A stretch of 64,000 nucleotides of DNA from OFTM382 sp964352615 (GTDB lineage: Bacteria > Planctomycetota > Phycisphaerae > Phycisphaerales > UBA1924): positions 1-64,000 of the forward strand of contig CAYGSG010000007.1 of the NCBI GenBank assembly GCA_964352615.1. Direction: 5' to 3'. This document shows, piece by piece, positions 33,105 through 41,206 of this stretch. How positions within the stretch are numbered: position 1 is the first letter of the stretch; every line of letters starts with the position of its first letter. The position numbers and the translations under genes were made by a program. Under the pieces are notes generated by a model that saw only the letters and a program-made list of their open reading frames with translations, was not told the origin of the DNA and searched no databases.

Positions 33105-34220
33105 GTGCTCCGAACCGACTCGCTCGATTACCACCTGCCGCCCGATTTGCTCGCCACAGCCCCCGCCGCCGAGCGGTCCGAGGCCCGCTTGCTCGTCGCA
33201 TGCCGCAACCGGTCTGCCCCTCAGCACCAGTCCATCGCCAACCTGCACGAACACCTCAGGCCGGGCGATCTGTTGGTGGTCAACACCTCGCGCGTGGTGC
33301 AGGCCCGCTTGCTCGGCTTCCGCACCGATACCGGCGGCAAGGTCCAGATGCTCTACCTGCGGGGCACGGGTAACCAATGGCAGGCGTTCGTGCGCACCAA
33401 ACGGGTCAAAGCGGGCATGACGGTGCTCATCAAGGCCCGCGAAGGGCCCGCTGCGGGCAACGCCACCCTTATTGAGCCGCTTGATGCCTCCGCCGGCGAG
33501 GCCGGCGCCTGGCGGATCGAGTCCGACGCGCCCATCGAGTCCATCCTCGAACGTGCGGGCCTGCCTCCGCTGCCGCCGTACATCCTTACAGCACGCCGCC
33601 AGCGCGACGAACCCGAACTCCGCGAAGACGACCCGCAGCGCTACCAAACCGTCTTCGCCGACCAGCTCGGCTCGGTGGCGGCCCCGACCGCCGGCCTGCA
33701 CCTCGATGAGCCCGCCCTCGACCGGCTGCGTGAGGGCGGCATCGGGGTCGAGCGGGTCGTGCTGCACGTGGGCAGCGGCACGTTCAAGCCCATCGAAGCC
33801 GAGCACATCGAGCACCACCCCATGCACGCCGAGACGTGCAGCGTGCCCGCGAGCACCATCGAAGCCATCGACCGATGCCGAGCCAACGGCGGCAGGGTCT
33901 TCGCCGTGGGCACCACCACCGCGCGCGCGCTGGAGAGCTACGCCCAGCTCCGCGACCTGGGCGAACCGCTGCCAGAAGAGCTTGATACCTCGATTCTCAT
34001 CGCGCCGGGCCACGACTGGCGCTGGGTCGATGGCCTGCTCACCAACTTCCATTTGCCTAGGTCCACGCTGCTGGCGATGGTCAGTTCGCTGTTCGGCCAT
34101 GACCAGACGGGCCTCGAACACCTGCTGAGTCTGTACGCGCAGGCCATCGAGCACCGATACAGGTTCTACAGCTTCGGCGACGCCATGCTGATCACCCCCG
34201 AACCCTCGCGGAGCACATGA
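33105..34220 (+). CDS. queA: S-adenosylmethionine:tRNA ribosyltransferase-isomerase QueA
   Basis: Adds the epoxycyclopentane ring in queuosine biosynthesis at tRNA position 34. Typical motifs are YHLPPDLLATAP, RPGDLLVVNTSRVVQARL, a LPPLPPYI loop followed by DDPQRYQTVFA, GSVAAPTAGLHLDE, LHVGSGTFKPIEAEHIEHHPMHAE and FYSFGDAMLI at the end. The GTG at 33105 with AGGA six bases upstream gives a protein of 371 residues, normal for the family; the frame is open further upstream but that stretch does not look like protein. The stop overlaps murE (ATGA), so queA and the wall genes form one transcript. Confidence 0.95.
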   Translation: MLRTDSLDYHLPPDLLATAPAAERSEARLLVACRNRSAPQHQSIANLHEHLRPGDLLVVNTSRVVQARLLGFRTDTGGKVQMLYLRGTGNQWQAFVRTKRVKAGMTVLIKAREGPAAGNATLIEPLDASAGEAGAWRIESDAPIESILERAGLPPLPPYILTARRQRDEPELREDDPQRYQTVFADQLGSVAAPTAGLHLDEPALDRLREGGIGVERVVLHVGSGTFKPIEAEHIEHHPMHAETCSVPASTIEAIDRCRANGGRVFAVGTTTARALESYAQLRDLGEPLPEELDTSILIAPGHDWRWVDGLLTNFHLPRSTLLAMVSSLFGHDQTGLEHLLSLYAQAIEHRYRFYSFGDAMLITPEPSRST

Positions 34221-35740
34221 TGCGGCTGGCGGAGCTGGCACAAGGCATCGGCACGATCCACCCGGCTCGCACCGGCGAGGGCGATGCCGCCCTTACCACC
34301 ATTACCGGCATTACCGATGACTCCCGTGCTGTTCAGCCGGGCTGGCTGTTCGTCGCCCGAGCCGGCACCCGCACCGACGGCGCGGCCTTCGTGCAGCAAG
34401 CGCTTCAGGCCGGCGCCGCAGCGGTGCTCATCGATGGCGATCCACGGGCGTTGCCCGTCCCGGTCGTGCGCGCAGGCAGTGCCCCGCTCGCCCTGGCGCT
34501 GCTCGCTGAGCGGTTCCATGGCAACCCTTCGAGCAAGCTCAAGCTCGTCGGGGTCACCGGCACCAACGGCAAGTCCACCATCGTCCACCTCGTTCAGCAA
34601 GCGATGGAGCGCCTGGAAACTCGCTGCGGGCTCGTCGGCTCGATCGAGTCCTTCGATGGCCTCGTGCGCGCGCCCGCACGCCTGACTACGCCGCCCGCTC
34701 ACGAGCTGAGCGCCCTGTTCGCCACGATGCTCGCCCACGGCTGCACCGCCGCCGCGATGGAGGTCTCGAGCCACGCGCTCGATCAGCACCGTGCTGCCGG
34801 GCTCAGCTTTGATGTCGGCGTGTTCTCCAACCTGTCGGGCGACCACCTCGATTACCACGGAGACATGGCCGCCTATGCGAGCGCCAAAGCCAAGCTCTTC
34901 GCGCAGCTGCCGAGCGCTGGCCTTGCGATCATCCACGACGTAGGCGAGCCCGCCAAGCTCATGGCCCAGCACTGCCGATGCCCCGTGCTGTTCTGCGGCG
35001 GCGAGCACCAAGCCAATGTGCGCACGGCATCGCAGTCTCTCAGCGGGCAATCGCTCGTGCTCACCGGCCCGTGGGGCGAGGCCCCTGTGCGCACCCGGCT
35101 CATCGGCGCGTTCAACGCGATGAACACGCTGCAAGCGGCCCTCGCGGTCCACGCCCTGACCTCGTGCGATGCCAGCGCGATCAGCCGGGCGTTCGAGCAC
35201 GCGCGAGGCCCCGCTGGCCGGCTCGACCCGGTCCACGACGAGGGCCAGCGGCCGCGCGTGCTGGTTGACTTTGCCCACACCGACGATGCGCTGGCCAACT
35301 CGATCTCGGCGGTCCGGGCTTCGCTCGATGCCGAGGCCAGGGGCGGGCAGCTCTGGGTTGTCTTCGGTGCCGGCGGCGACCGCGATGCGACCAAGCGGCC
35401 GCGCATGGGCCGGGTGGTTTCCGAGCTGGCCGACCGCGTTGTGGTTACCAGCGACAACCCTCGCACCGAACCGCCGATGGCGATCATCGAGCAGGTGGTA
35501 GCTGGATTTCCAGCAGGCGGGCTGGACGCTATGACCACCGAGCCCGACCGGGCCAAAGCCATCAAGCTGGCGCTGCAAAGCGCAGCACCCGATGATGTCG
35601 TGCTCATCGCGGGCAAGGGCCACGAGCGCCAGCAGCTCATCAGCGATGGCGCGGGCAGCATCCGCGCCATCGACTTCGACGATTTCGCACTGGCACGCCG
35701 AGTGCTTGACCAGCTTCAATCGGCAGACACCCCCGCATGA
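34217..35740 (+). CDS. murE: UDP-MurNAc-tripeptide synthetase MurE
   Basis: Cytoplasmic ligase adding the third amino acid to the peptidoglycan precursor, using ATP. Seen: TDDSRAVQPGWLFVA at the N-terminus, the ATP loop GTNGKST (115-121), TTPPAHEL, EVSSHALDQHR, FSNLSGDHLDYHG, the carbamoylated-Lys region AKAKLF, and VDFAHTDDAL in the C-terminal domain. The DNPRTEPP motif (about residue 414) contains the DNPR signature of enzymes using meso-diaminopimelate. Its length of 507 residues is normal. It overlaps queA by four bases at its start and murF by four at its end. Confidence 0.96.
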   Translation: MMRLAELAQGIGTIHPARTGEGDAALTTITGITDDSRAVQPGWLFVARAGTRTDGAAFVQQALQAGAAAVLIDGDPRALPVPVVRAGSAPLALALLAERFHGNPSSKLKLVGVTGTNGKSTIVHLVQQAMERLETRCGLVGSIESFDGLVRAPARLTTPPAHELSALFATMLAHGCTAAAMEVSSHALDQHRAAGLSFDVGVFSNLSGDHLDYHGDMAAYASAKAKLFAQLPSAGLAIIHDVGEPAKLMAQHCRCPVLFCGGEHQANVRTASQSLSGQSLVLTGPWGEAPVRTRLIGAFNAMNTLQAALAVHALTSCDASAISRAFEHARGPAGRLDPVHDEGQRPRVLVDFAHTDDALANSISAVRASLDAEARGGQLWVVFGAGGDRDATKRPRMGRVVSELADRVVVTSDNPRTEPPMAIIEQVVAGFPAGGLDAMTTEPDRAKAIKLALQSAAPDDVVLIAGKGHERQQLISDGAGSIRAIDFDDFALARRVLDQLQSADTPA

Positions 35741-37131
35741 GCGCTCACGCGACCAGCCTGGACACGTTCGCCGCGTCGATCACCGATGCGAAATGGCTTC
35801 GCGCGCCGACCGCAGCCAGTTGGCGCGGCGCGACGATGGACTCAAGGGACGTCAAGCAAGGCCGGGTCTTCTTCGCCCTGCGTGGAGCACGAGTCGATGG
35901 CCACGCGTTCGTTGGCCAGTCGCTGGCGGCTGGCGCTGCGTGCGCCGTCATCGAAGCTCCGCAGGCCTTCAACAGCGACCTGCCGTCTGGCGGCGTGCTG
36001 CTCGTGCCGAGCGTCGAGCGAGCGATGGCCGAGGCAGCCCGCATGTACCGCAGGCGCGCGCTCAAGAACGCTGCGGTGCTCGCCATCACCGGGTCCAACG
36101 GCAAGACCAGCACATGCCGGCTGCTGGCCGCTGCGTGCTCCAGGTCCGGCTCGCCCGCTTGGCTGCCCGAGAAGTCGTTCAACAACCACCTCGGCGTGCC
36201 GCTCACGCTGCTCAACGCGCCCGCTGATGCGCGATTCGTTGTTTGCGAGGTCGGCACGAGCGGGCCCGGCGAGATCGCTCGCCTCGGCGCGATTGTCGAG
36301 CCCGATGCCTGCGCCATCATCTCGGTCGGGCGTTCGCACCTTGAGGGCCTCGGCTCCATCGAGGGTGTCGCCAGCGAGAAAGCGTCGCTGAGCGCCGCGG
36401 TGCCCGAGGGCGGCTTGGTCGTCGCCAGCGCGCACGCGCCGGGGCTCATCGAGCGGCTCGCTGGCAGCCGGCGGGTCATCACGTACGGCTTCGATCAGCC
36501 GTGCGATCGGCGCGTCAGCGTGCTTGAAGAAGCCGAGACCTTCGTGCGGTGCAGCGTCGAGGGCATCGGTGAACTCATGGTCCCCATGCCCGGCAGGCAC
36601 TCGGCGCTGAATGCCGCAGCGGCGGCGATCCTCGCGACCGAGATGGGCATCGATCCTGCGGAGACCATCGCGGGCCTTGCGCGAGCCGAGCCGCCGCCGA
36701 TGCGGCTGGCGTGGGAGACCATCAACGGCGTGCGCCTGCTGGTCGATGCCTACAACGCCAACCCCGAGTCCACGCTCGCCGCGCTGGGTGTGCTGGCATC
36801 AGTCAAAGGCGACCGCCGGGTCGCGGTGCTCGGCGACATGCTTGAACTCGGGCCGGGGGCCTCGGCCATGCACCGCGAGGTGCTCGATGCAGCCCTTGCC
36901 AGTCCGGCCATCGACCGCGTGGTGTGCATCGGCCCTGGGTACGCCGGCTGCGGCGCGGCTGCCTCAACCAAACTTACGCGGCACCCCGACGGCCGAGGCA
37001 ACTGGCCCGCGCTGGTTGCAGCATCGCTCGCGCCCGGAGACGCTGTACTGCTCAAGGCGTCGCGCGGCATGGCGCTCGAGCGACTCATCGAAGCCGTGCG
37101 CTCGCACCAGGCAACTCCGGCTGCGGACTAG
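35737..37131 (+). CDS. murF: UDP-MurNAc-pentapeptide synthetase MurF
   Basis: Adds D-Ala-D-Ala to the UDP-MurNAc-tripeptide. Shows TMDSRDVKQGRVFFALRG, the ATP-binding ITGSNGKTST (about 110-119), PEKSFNNHLGVPLTLLN, VCEVGTSGPGEIARL, PMPGRHSALNAAAAAILA, LLVDAYNANPEST and VLGDMLELG. All typical MurF motifs are in place and the length of 464 is normal. It overlaps murE by four bases and is followed by mraY 14 bases after its stop. Confidence 0.96.
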   Translation: MSAHATSLDTFAASITDAKWLRAPTAASWRGATMDSRDVKQGRVFFALRGARVDGHAFVGQSLAAGAACAVIEAPQAFNSDLPSGGVLLVPSVERAMAEAARMYRRRALKNAAVLAITGSNGKTSTCRLLAAACSRSGSPAWLPEKSFNNHLGVPLTLLNAPADARFVVCEVGTSGPGEIARLGAIVEPDACAIISVGRSHLEGLGSIEGVASEKASLSAAVPEGGLVVASAHAPGLIERLAGSRRVITYGFDQPCDRRVSVLEEAETFVRCSVEGIGELMVPMPGRHSALNAAAAAILATEMGIDPAETIAGLARAEPPPMRLAWETINGVRLLVDAYNANPESTLAALGVLASVKGDRRVAVLGDMLELGPGASAMHREVLDAALASPAIDRVVCIGPGYAGCGAAASTKLTRHPDGRGNWPALVAASLAPGDAVLLKASRGMALERLIEAVRSHQATPAAD

Positions 37132-37145
37132 GAACCACTCGGCTC

Positions 37146-38315
37146 ATGCTCTACTGGCTGTTTGATCTCTCGCGGAGCTGGCTCGACCAAGTCGGGCTGT
37201 ACAGCGTGCTGGGCCTGCTCGACCAGATCGAGTTCCGCGCGTTGGGCGCTGCGGGCCTCGCGTTCGCGTTGGTGCTCGCGTTCGGTCCAAAGTCTATAAG
37301 GATGCTGCGCGCGCTCAAGGTGGGCGACACGGGCGAGACCGACGCCGCGGCACTCGGGCACGTCGCCAAGGGCAAGGCCAACACCCCCACGATGGGCGGC
37401 GTGCTGATCGTCGGCGCGATGCTCATCAGCACGCTGCTGCTCGCGGACCTCAGCGTACGCTGGGTGCAGCTCGGCCTGGTGCTCGTAGCGTGGCTGGCGG
37501 TCGTGGGCGGAGCGGACGACTACCTCAAGCTCACCGCGTCTCGCAGGGGTTCGGGCCGCCAGGGGCTTTACTCGTGGGAGAAGCTGGTCTTTCAGCTCGG
37601 CATCGGGATCATCATCGGGTTCTTTGCGTATCGAGCCGGTGCTGTCGAGACCGGCCAGAGCCTCGCGCACGTGCTCAACCTGCCGTTCCAGAAGACGTAC
37701 TCCACGCCCGGCCTTGAGCTGAGCGGCTCGGTGGTCGTGCTCTCGATGCCGGTGTTCGTGGTGCTTTCGGCGCTGATGGTCACGGGTATGTCCAACGCGG
37801 TGAACATCACCGACGGCATGGACGGGCTGGCGTCGGGCATCGGTTCGATCATCGCGCTGGGCGTGCTGGTGCTCGCGCTGATCGCGGGCGAACAGGCCTG
37901 GGCGCAGCGGCTGCTCGTGCCGTATGTGCCCGGCACGGGCGAGCTATCGGTGCTCGCGGGCGCGATGGCTGGCGCGTGCCTGGGGTTCCTGTGGTTCAAC
38001 TGCTCGCCCGCGCAGGTGTTCATGGGCGACACGGGTTCACTCGCTCTTGGCGGGCTGCTCGGGTACCTGGCTGTGGCGACCCGGCACGAGTACGTCGTGC
38101 TCATCATGAGCGGCGTGTACCTCGCCGAGATCGGATCGGTCGTGCTGCAAGTCGGCTACTTCAAGTCAACGGGCGGCAAACGCATCTTCCGGTGCGCGCC
38201 GTACCACCACCACCTGCACCTCGGCGGCTGGACCGAGCAGCAGGTCGTCGCCCGCGCGTGGATCTCCACCATCGTGCTTGTCGTCGTGGGCCTCGCGCTC
38301 ATCAAGGTGCGATAG
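37146..38315 (+). CDS. mraY: Phospho-MurNAc-pentapeptide translocase MraY
   Basis: Membrane enzyme that makes lipid I from UDP-MurNAc-pentapeptide and undecaprenyl phosphate. About ten membrane helices are visible. Signature elements are KANTPTMGGVLI, the catalytic Asp pair in VVGGADDYLKL, NAVNITDGMDGLASG, FNCSPAQVFMGDTGSLALGG and the C-terminal FRCAPYHHHLHLGGWTEQQVVARAW. It starts at ATG 37146. Its end overlaps the convergent gene by 14 bases, so the division/cell-wall run stops here: murD, ftsW, murG and ftsQAZ do not follow. Confidence 0.96.
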   Translation: MLYWLFDLSRSWLDQVGLYSVLGLLDQIEFRALGAAGLAFALVLAFGPKSIRMLRALKVGDTGETDAAALGHVAKGKANTPTMGGVLIVGAMLISTLLLADLSVRWVQLGLVLVAWLAVVGGADDYLKLTASRRGSGRQGLYSWEKLVFQLGIGIIIGFFAYRAGAVETGQSLAHVLNLPFQKTYSTPGLELSGSVVVLSMPVFVVLSALMVTGMSNAVNITDGMDGLASGIGSIIALGVLVLALIAGEQAWAQRLLVPYVPGTGELSVLAGAMAGACLGFLWFNCSPAQVFMGDTGSLALGGLLGYLAVATRHEYVVLIMSGVYLAEIGSVVLQVGYFKSTGGKRIFRCAPYHHHLHLGGWTEQQVVARAWISTIVLVVVGLALIKVR

Positions 38316-39504
38316 GGCCGAGCAGCAGCATCGGTGAACGCAGCACCGGCGTGTCCTGCACCGGGCCGTTGCGGCCCTGGCGAACCTCGATCCAAAGCTC
38401 TGTTTCTCCCGGTTGCAGTTCCAGCGTCGCGGCGAGTTGTGCAGAACGCTGCTCGCCATCGAGCGACACCGCGGCCAGCTCGCGAGGCTCGCCCCGCCGC
38501 GCCACCATCAGCACCACCTCGCACGCGCCCCACGGCGCCGCCGATGCGGGCAACTCCACGCCGCAAACAAACCCGGAGGCGCCCTCGGGCAGCGACCACT
38601 TCGAACGGGTCGGCCCGGCGAACGTCACATCACCCAGGCCCAGCGGATCATGCGCCATCGTGGGCGGCTCGACCCAACGAAGGCCCTCGCCTGCTTGGCT
38701 TTCGACCATCGAGAGCGACGCGAGACCGACCACTCGCTCGGGCGTCCAGAGCACGCCGACCAGATCGTCCGAGGTCACCAGCATCTCGCTGGCCGAGTCG
38801 GCATCGGTGAGCAGCACATCGCCCACAGCGTCGCTGACAATCGACGAGCACGCCAGCACGCTGCCATCGGCCAGCGCCACGAGCGTCGAGGCCGACCGCT
38901 TGGCCGGGCTCGCGAGCACCACGCCGCGCACGCGCTGGGGGTCGATCTCGCGGATGCCGGCGTCGGTTTCGATCTCGACCATCGGGCGGTAGGCGAGCAC
39001 GAAACCCGTGAGTTCGTCGCCGTTTTCGAGGATGACCCGGTCGTCGATGGCTCCACGCATCTCGGCATGATCGAGCGGCTGGGCGGCGTCGGTCACAAGC
39101 GACCGCACATCATCAAGCCTGAACGCGAGCCGGTCGCGCAGCATGGTCTCCCAGCCGATGAAATCGTCGTCCGCGTGCGCCATGGCCCGGCCAAAGAGGA
39201 CCCGGCCGTCGGTCAACGTCAGTTGGCCCACCGATTCCTCGCCGAGCGAGCCCGCGGGCGGGGGACGCAGCCTGGGCGACGCGGCGCGCAAGAGCAGCAG
39301 ATCTTCCACCGAAAGCTCGATCGGCGTGCCCGTAGCGATGCCAAAGTGGACCGTGCTCGGCGAGAACAGCGGCCCATGAACCTCGCGCCGCGACAGGTCC
39401 GAGGTGGTCAGCGTAAAGAACTGCGCTGACGCGCCGCTTGCAGCAATCGCCCAAGGGGCGAGCCAGCAGACAGCCGAACGGATGGTCGAGTTGCTTTGCT
39501 TCAT
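38302..39504 (-). CDS. Exported protein of unknown function, 400 aa
   Basis: Last gene of the DUF58 operon. Begins MKQSNSTIRSAVCWLAPWAIAASGASAQ, a clear signal peptide. The rest looks like beta-sandwich domains: repeated short strands around GRVLFGRAMAHADDDF, ENGDELTGFVLAY and LVALADGSVLACSSIV, then a C-terminal sandwich (CEVVLMVARRGEPRELAAVSLDGE, ELWIEVRQG) that could be an NPCBM-like carbohydrate-binding module. No catalytic motif is recognised. The start overlaps the stop of the upstream gene (ATGA). The frame is open far upstream but that part is antisense to other genes. Confidence 0.75.
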   Translation of the reverse strand: MKQSNSTIRSAVCWLAPWAIAASGASAQFFTLTTSDLSRREVHGPLFSPSTVHFGIATGTPIELSVEDLLLLRAASPRLRPPPAGSLGEESVGQLTLTDGRVLFGRAMAHADDDFIGWETMLRDRLAFRLDDVRSLVTDAAQPLDHAEMRGAIDDRVILENGDELTGFVLAYRPMVEIETDAGIREIDPQRVRGVVLASPAKRSASTLVALADGSVLACSSIVSDAVGDVLLTDADSASEMLVTSDDLVGVLWTPERVVGLASLSMVESQAGEGLRWVEPPTMAHDPLGLGDVTFAGPTRSKWSLPEGASGFVCGVELPASAAPWGACEVVLMVARRGEPRELAAVSLDGEQRSAQLAATLELQPGETELWIEVRQGRNGPVQDTPVLRSPMLLLGPIAP

Positions 39505-40511
39505 CGTTGGAAGATCGGCAGGTACCTCTTGGGCATCTGAAGAATGAGCAGCGCCATCGCTGTGCCGTACGCAGGCCCGACCGAGCGGTCTTCCCATCGG
39601 CCGCTGGGCTCTTGCATCTCGAGCAAATGGCCCGCGATCAGCGGCCACCACTGCGACCAGTTTTGACCGCCGGAAAGGAACATCGCCTGCACCGCGTAGT
39701 AGTGCCCGTACCACACATGCGATCGGCTGGCCTCGCGGCCCGGCACAGCGGTCATCGAGAGGTATTGCAAGCCGCGATCGATCGCCCGGTCCTCGTAGAT
39801 GCCCGCGTAGTAGAGGCTCGCCAGCCCCGCGGCGGACCTGGGCCAGCCGCTCTGCCCGCCATCGCGCTGGTAGCGGAACCCGCCGTCGGGGTTCTGGCAT
39901 TCGCGCACATACTTGATCGCCGCGTCGATCACCTTCTTGTCGACCTCGAGCCCCGCGTTGCGCGCCGACCGCAGCCCCATGATCTGGCAGATCGTCACCG
40001 ATACATCCGCATCAAACGGCACCGGGTTGTACCGCCAACCGCCCTCTTGATTCTGTGTTCGCTCGATCAGCCGAACCGCCCGGTCCAGCGCCTCATAGAC
40101 GCGGTCGTCGAGCACCGGATCGCCGCCGACTGTTCCGTAGACTTCGCCCAGAAACAGCGTGGCAAAGCCGTGGCCGTACATCGGGCCGTTGGCGGGCTCC
40201 GCAGCGATCAGCCCGTTCTCCGCCGTGTTGTCGAGGATGAACTCGAGGCCCTTTAAGACGATGTCGCCGTACTCGCCTCGTCCCGGCAGGTGCCCATCGG
40301 CCATGAATGCCAAGCACGCCAGCGAGGTCACCGCGACGTTGGGCCCGAACCGCCCGCCGCCGAACGAGCCGTCGGGCGACTGCTGCGTCGCCAGGTAGCG
40401 AAGGCCGTTAGCCGTCGCGTCGTCGATCGCCGGCGTCAGCTCACGTCCCGGCTGCGCCGAAGCGAGCGATGCAAACAACGCAGCACATAAAATCAGAAAC
40501 CAACGCTTCAC
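39501..40511 (-). CDS. Exported squalene-cyclase/prenyltransferase-repeat protein, 336 aa
   Basis: Signal peptide (WFLILCAALFASLASAQ), then an alpha/alpha-toroid made of QW-like repeats: LRYLATQQSPDGSFGG, RTQNQEGGWRYNP, YVRECQNPDGGFRYQ and HLLEMQEPSGRWED. These motifs occur in terpene cyclases and prenyltransferases, but there is no DxDD or zinc-binding catalytic motif, so it is probably a periplasmic binding scaffold. Such proteins are a recurring member of planctomycete DUF58/VWA operons. Its start overlaps the previous gene by four bases and its end overlaps the next by four. Confidence 0.85.
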   Translation of the reverse strand: MKRWFLILCAALFASLASAQPGRELTPAIDDATANGLRYLATQQSPDGSFGGGRFGPNVAVTSLACLAFMADGHLPGRGEYGDIVLKGLEFILDNTAENGLIAAEPANGPMYGHGFATLFLGEVYGTVGGDPVLDDRVYEALDRAVRLIERTQNQEGGWRYNPVPFDADVSVTICQIMGLRSARNAGLEVDKKVIDAAIKYVRECQNPDGGFRYQRDGGQSGWPRSAAGLASLYYAGIYEDRAIDRGLQYLSMTAVPGREASRSHVWYGHYYAVQAMFLSGGQNWSQWWPLIAGHLLEMQEPSGRWEDRSVGPAYGTAMALLILQMPKRYLPIFQR

Positions 40512-41203
40512 TCGGCATCCTCCGCGAGTCGCTCGAAGTACTTCTCGGTCAGCCCACGGTAGAGCGTGCTGAATCGCTCGTCCGCGCCCTGGAGCAGCGC
40601 ATCACGCATACGAGCGGGCAGTGCGCCCCAACGCGCCAGATCGGCCGCAGCAGCCTCGGCAAGCTCGCCGTCCTGTCGGCCGGGCGGCTGCATCTCCTGC
40701 TGGTTGTCGCCCTGCTGCTGTTGCTGTTGTTCCTGCTGCTGCTGGTTGGGCTGGTTCTGTTGCTGCTGTTGCTGTTGTTGCTGCTGGCTCTGCGACTGCT
40801 GCTGTTGCTGCTGGGCGTTCTTGATGAGCACCTCAAGCTTGCGGATCGCTTCGGCCTGCATCCGCTGCGTATCGATGCCCGTGTCTTTCATGCCCGCGAG
40901 CCGCTGCGCCGAGTCGTTCATCAGCCGAACCGCGTCTTCGAACGTCTGCGCGACCGCTTCGCCATCGAGGGCACGCTCAAGCTCGCTCTCGATCGCATCA
41001 AGGGCGCCCGTCTCCGCGCCCTGACCGGGCCTCGCCGCGTCGGGCTCGACGCCCAGCAAAGCGTCAAGGTCGCCCAGGCCAGCCGGCGCGTCGGGATCCG
41101 TGGGTAGAGCAGGCTCGCTGGCGTCTTGGCCAAGAGCCGACGCCGCCATAACGCCGCCAACGAGCAGCGCCGACCAGCGGTTTATGTTGCATCGCGTTCG
41201 CAT
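40508..41203 (-). CDS. Exported glutamine-rich protein, 231 aa
   Basis: Has an N-terminal signal (WSALLVGGVMAASALGQ) followed by a helical region (DAIESELERALDGEAVAQTFEDAV). A low-complexity tract of mainly Gln with Asn, Ser, Pro and Glu covers about residues 130-170. The end is helical (RMRDALLQGADERFSTLYRGLTEKYF), resembling the last domain of DUF4175-like proteins. It follows the giant coiled-coil gene by three bases and overlaps the next by four. Function is unknown; probably a partner of the coiled-coil proteins upstream. Confidence 0.8.
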   Translation of the reverse strand: MRTRCNINRWSALLVGGVMAASALGQDASEPALPTDPDAPAGLGDLDALLGVEPDAARPGQGAETGALDAIESELERALDGEAVAQTFEDAVRLMNDSAQRLAGMKDTGIDTQRMQAEAIRKLEVLIKNAQQQQQQSQSQQQQQQQQQQNQPNQQQQEQQQQQQGDNQQEMQPPGRQDGELAEAAAADLARWGALPARMRDALLQGADERFSTLYRGLTEKYFERLAEDAE

Positions 41204-41206
41204 GGG

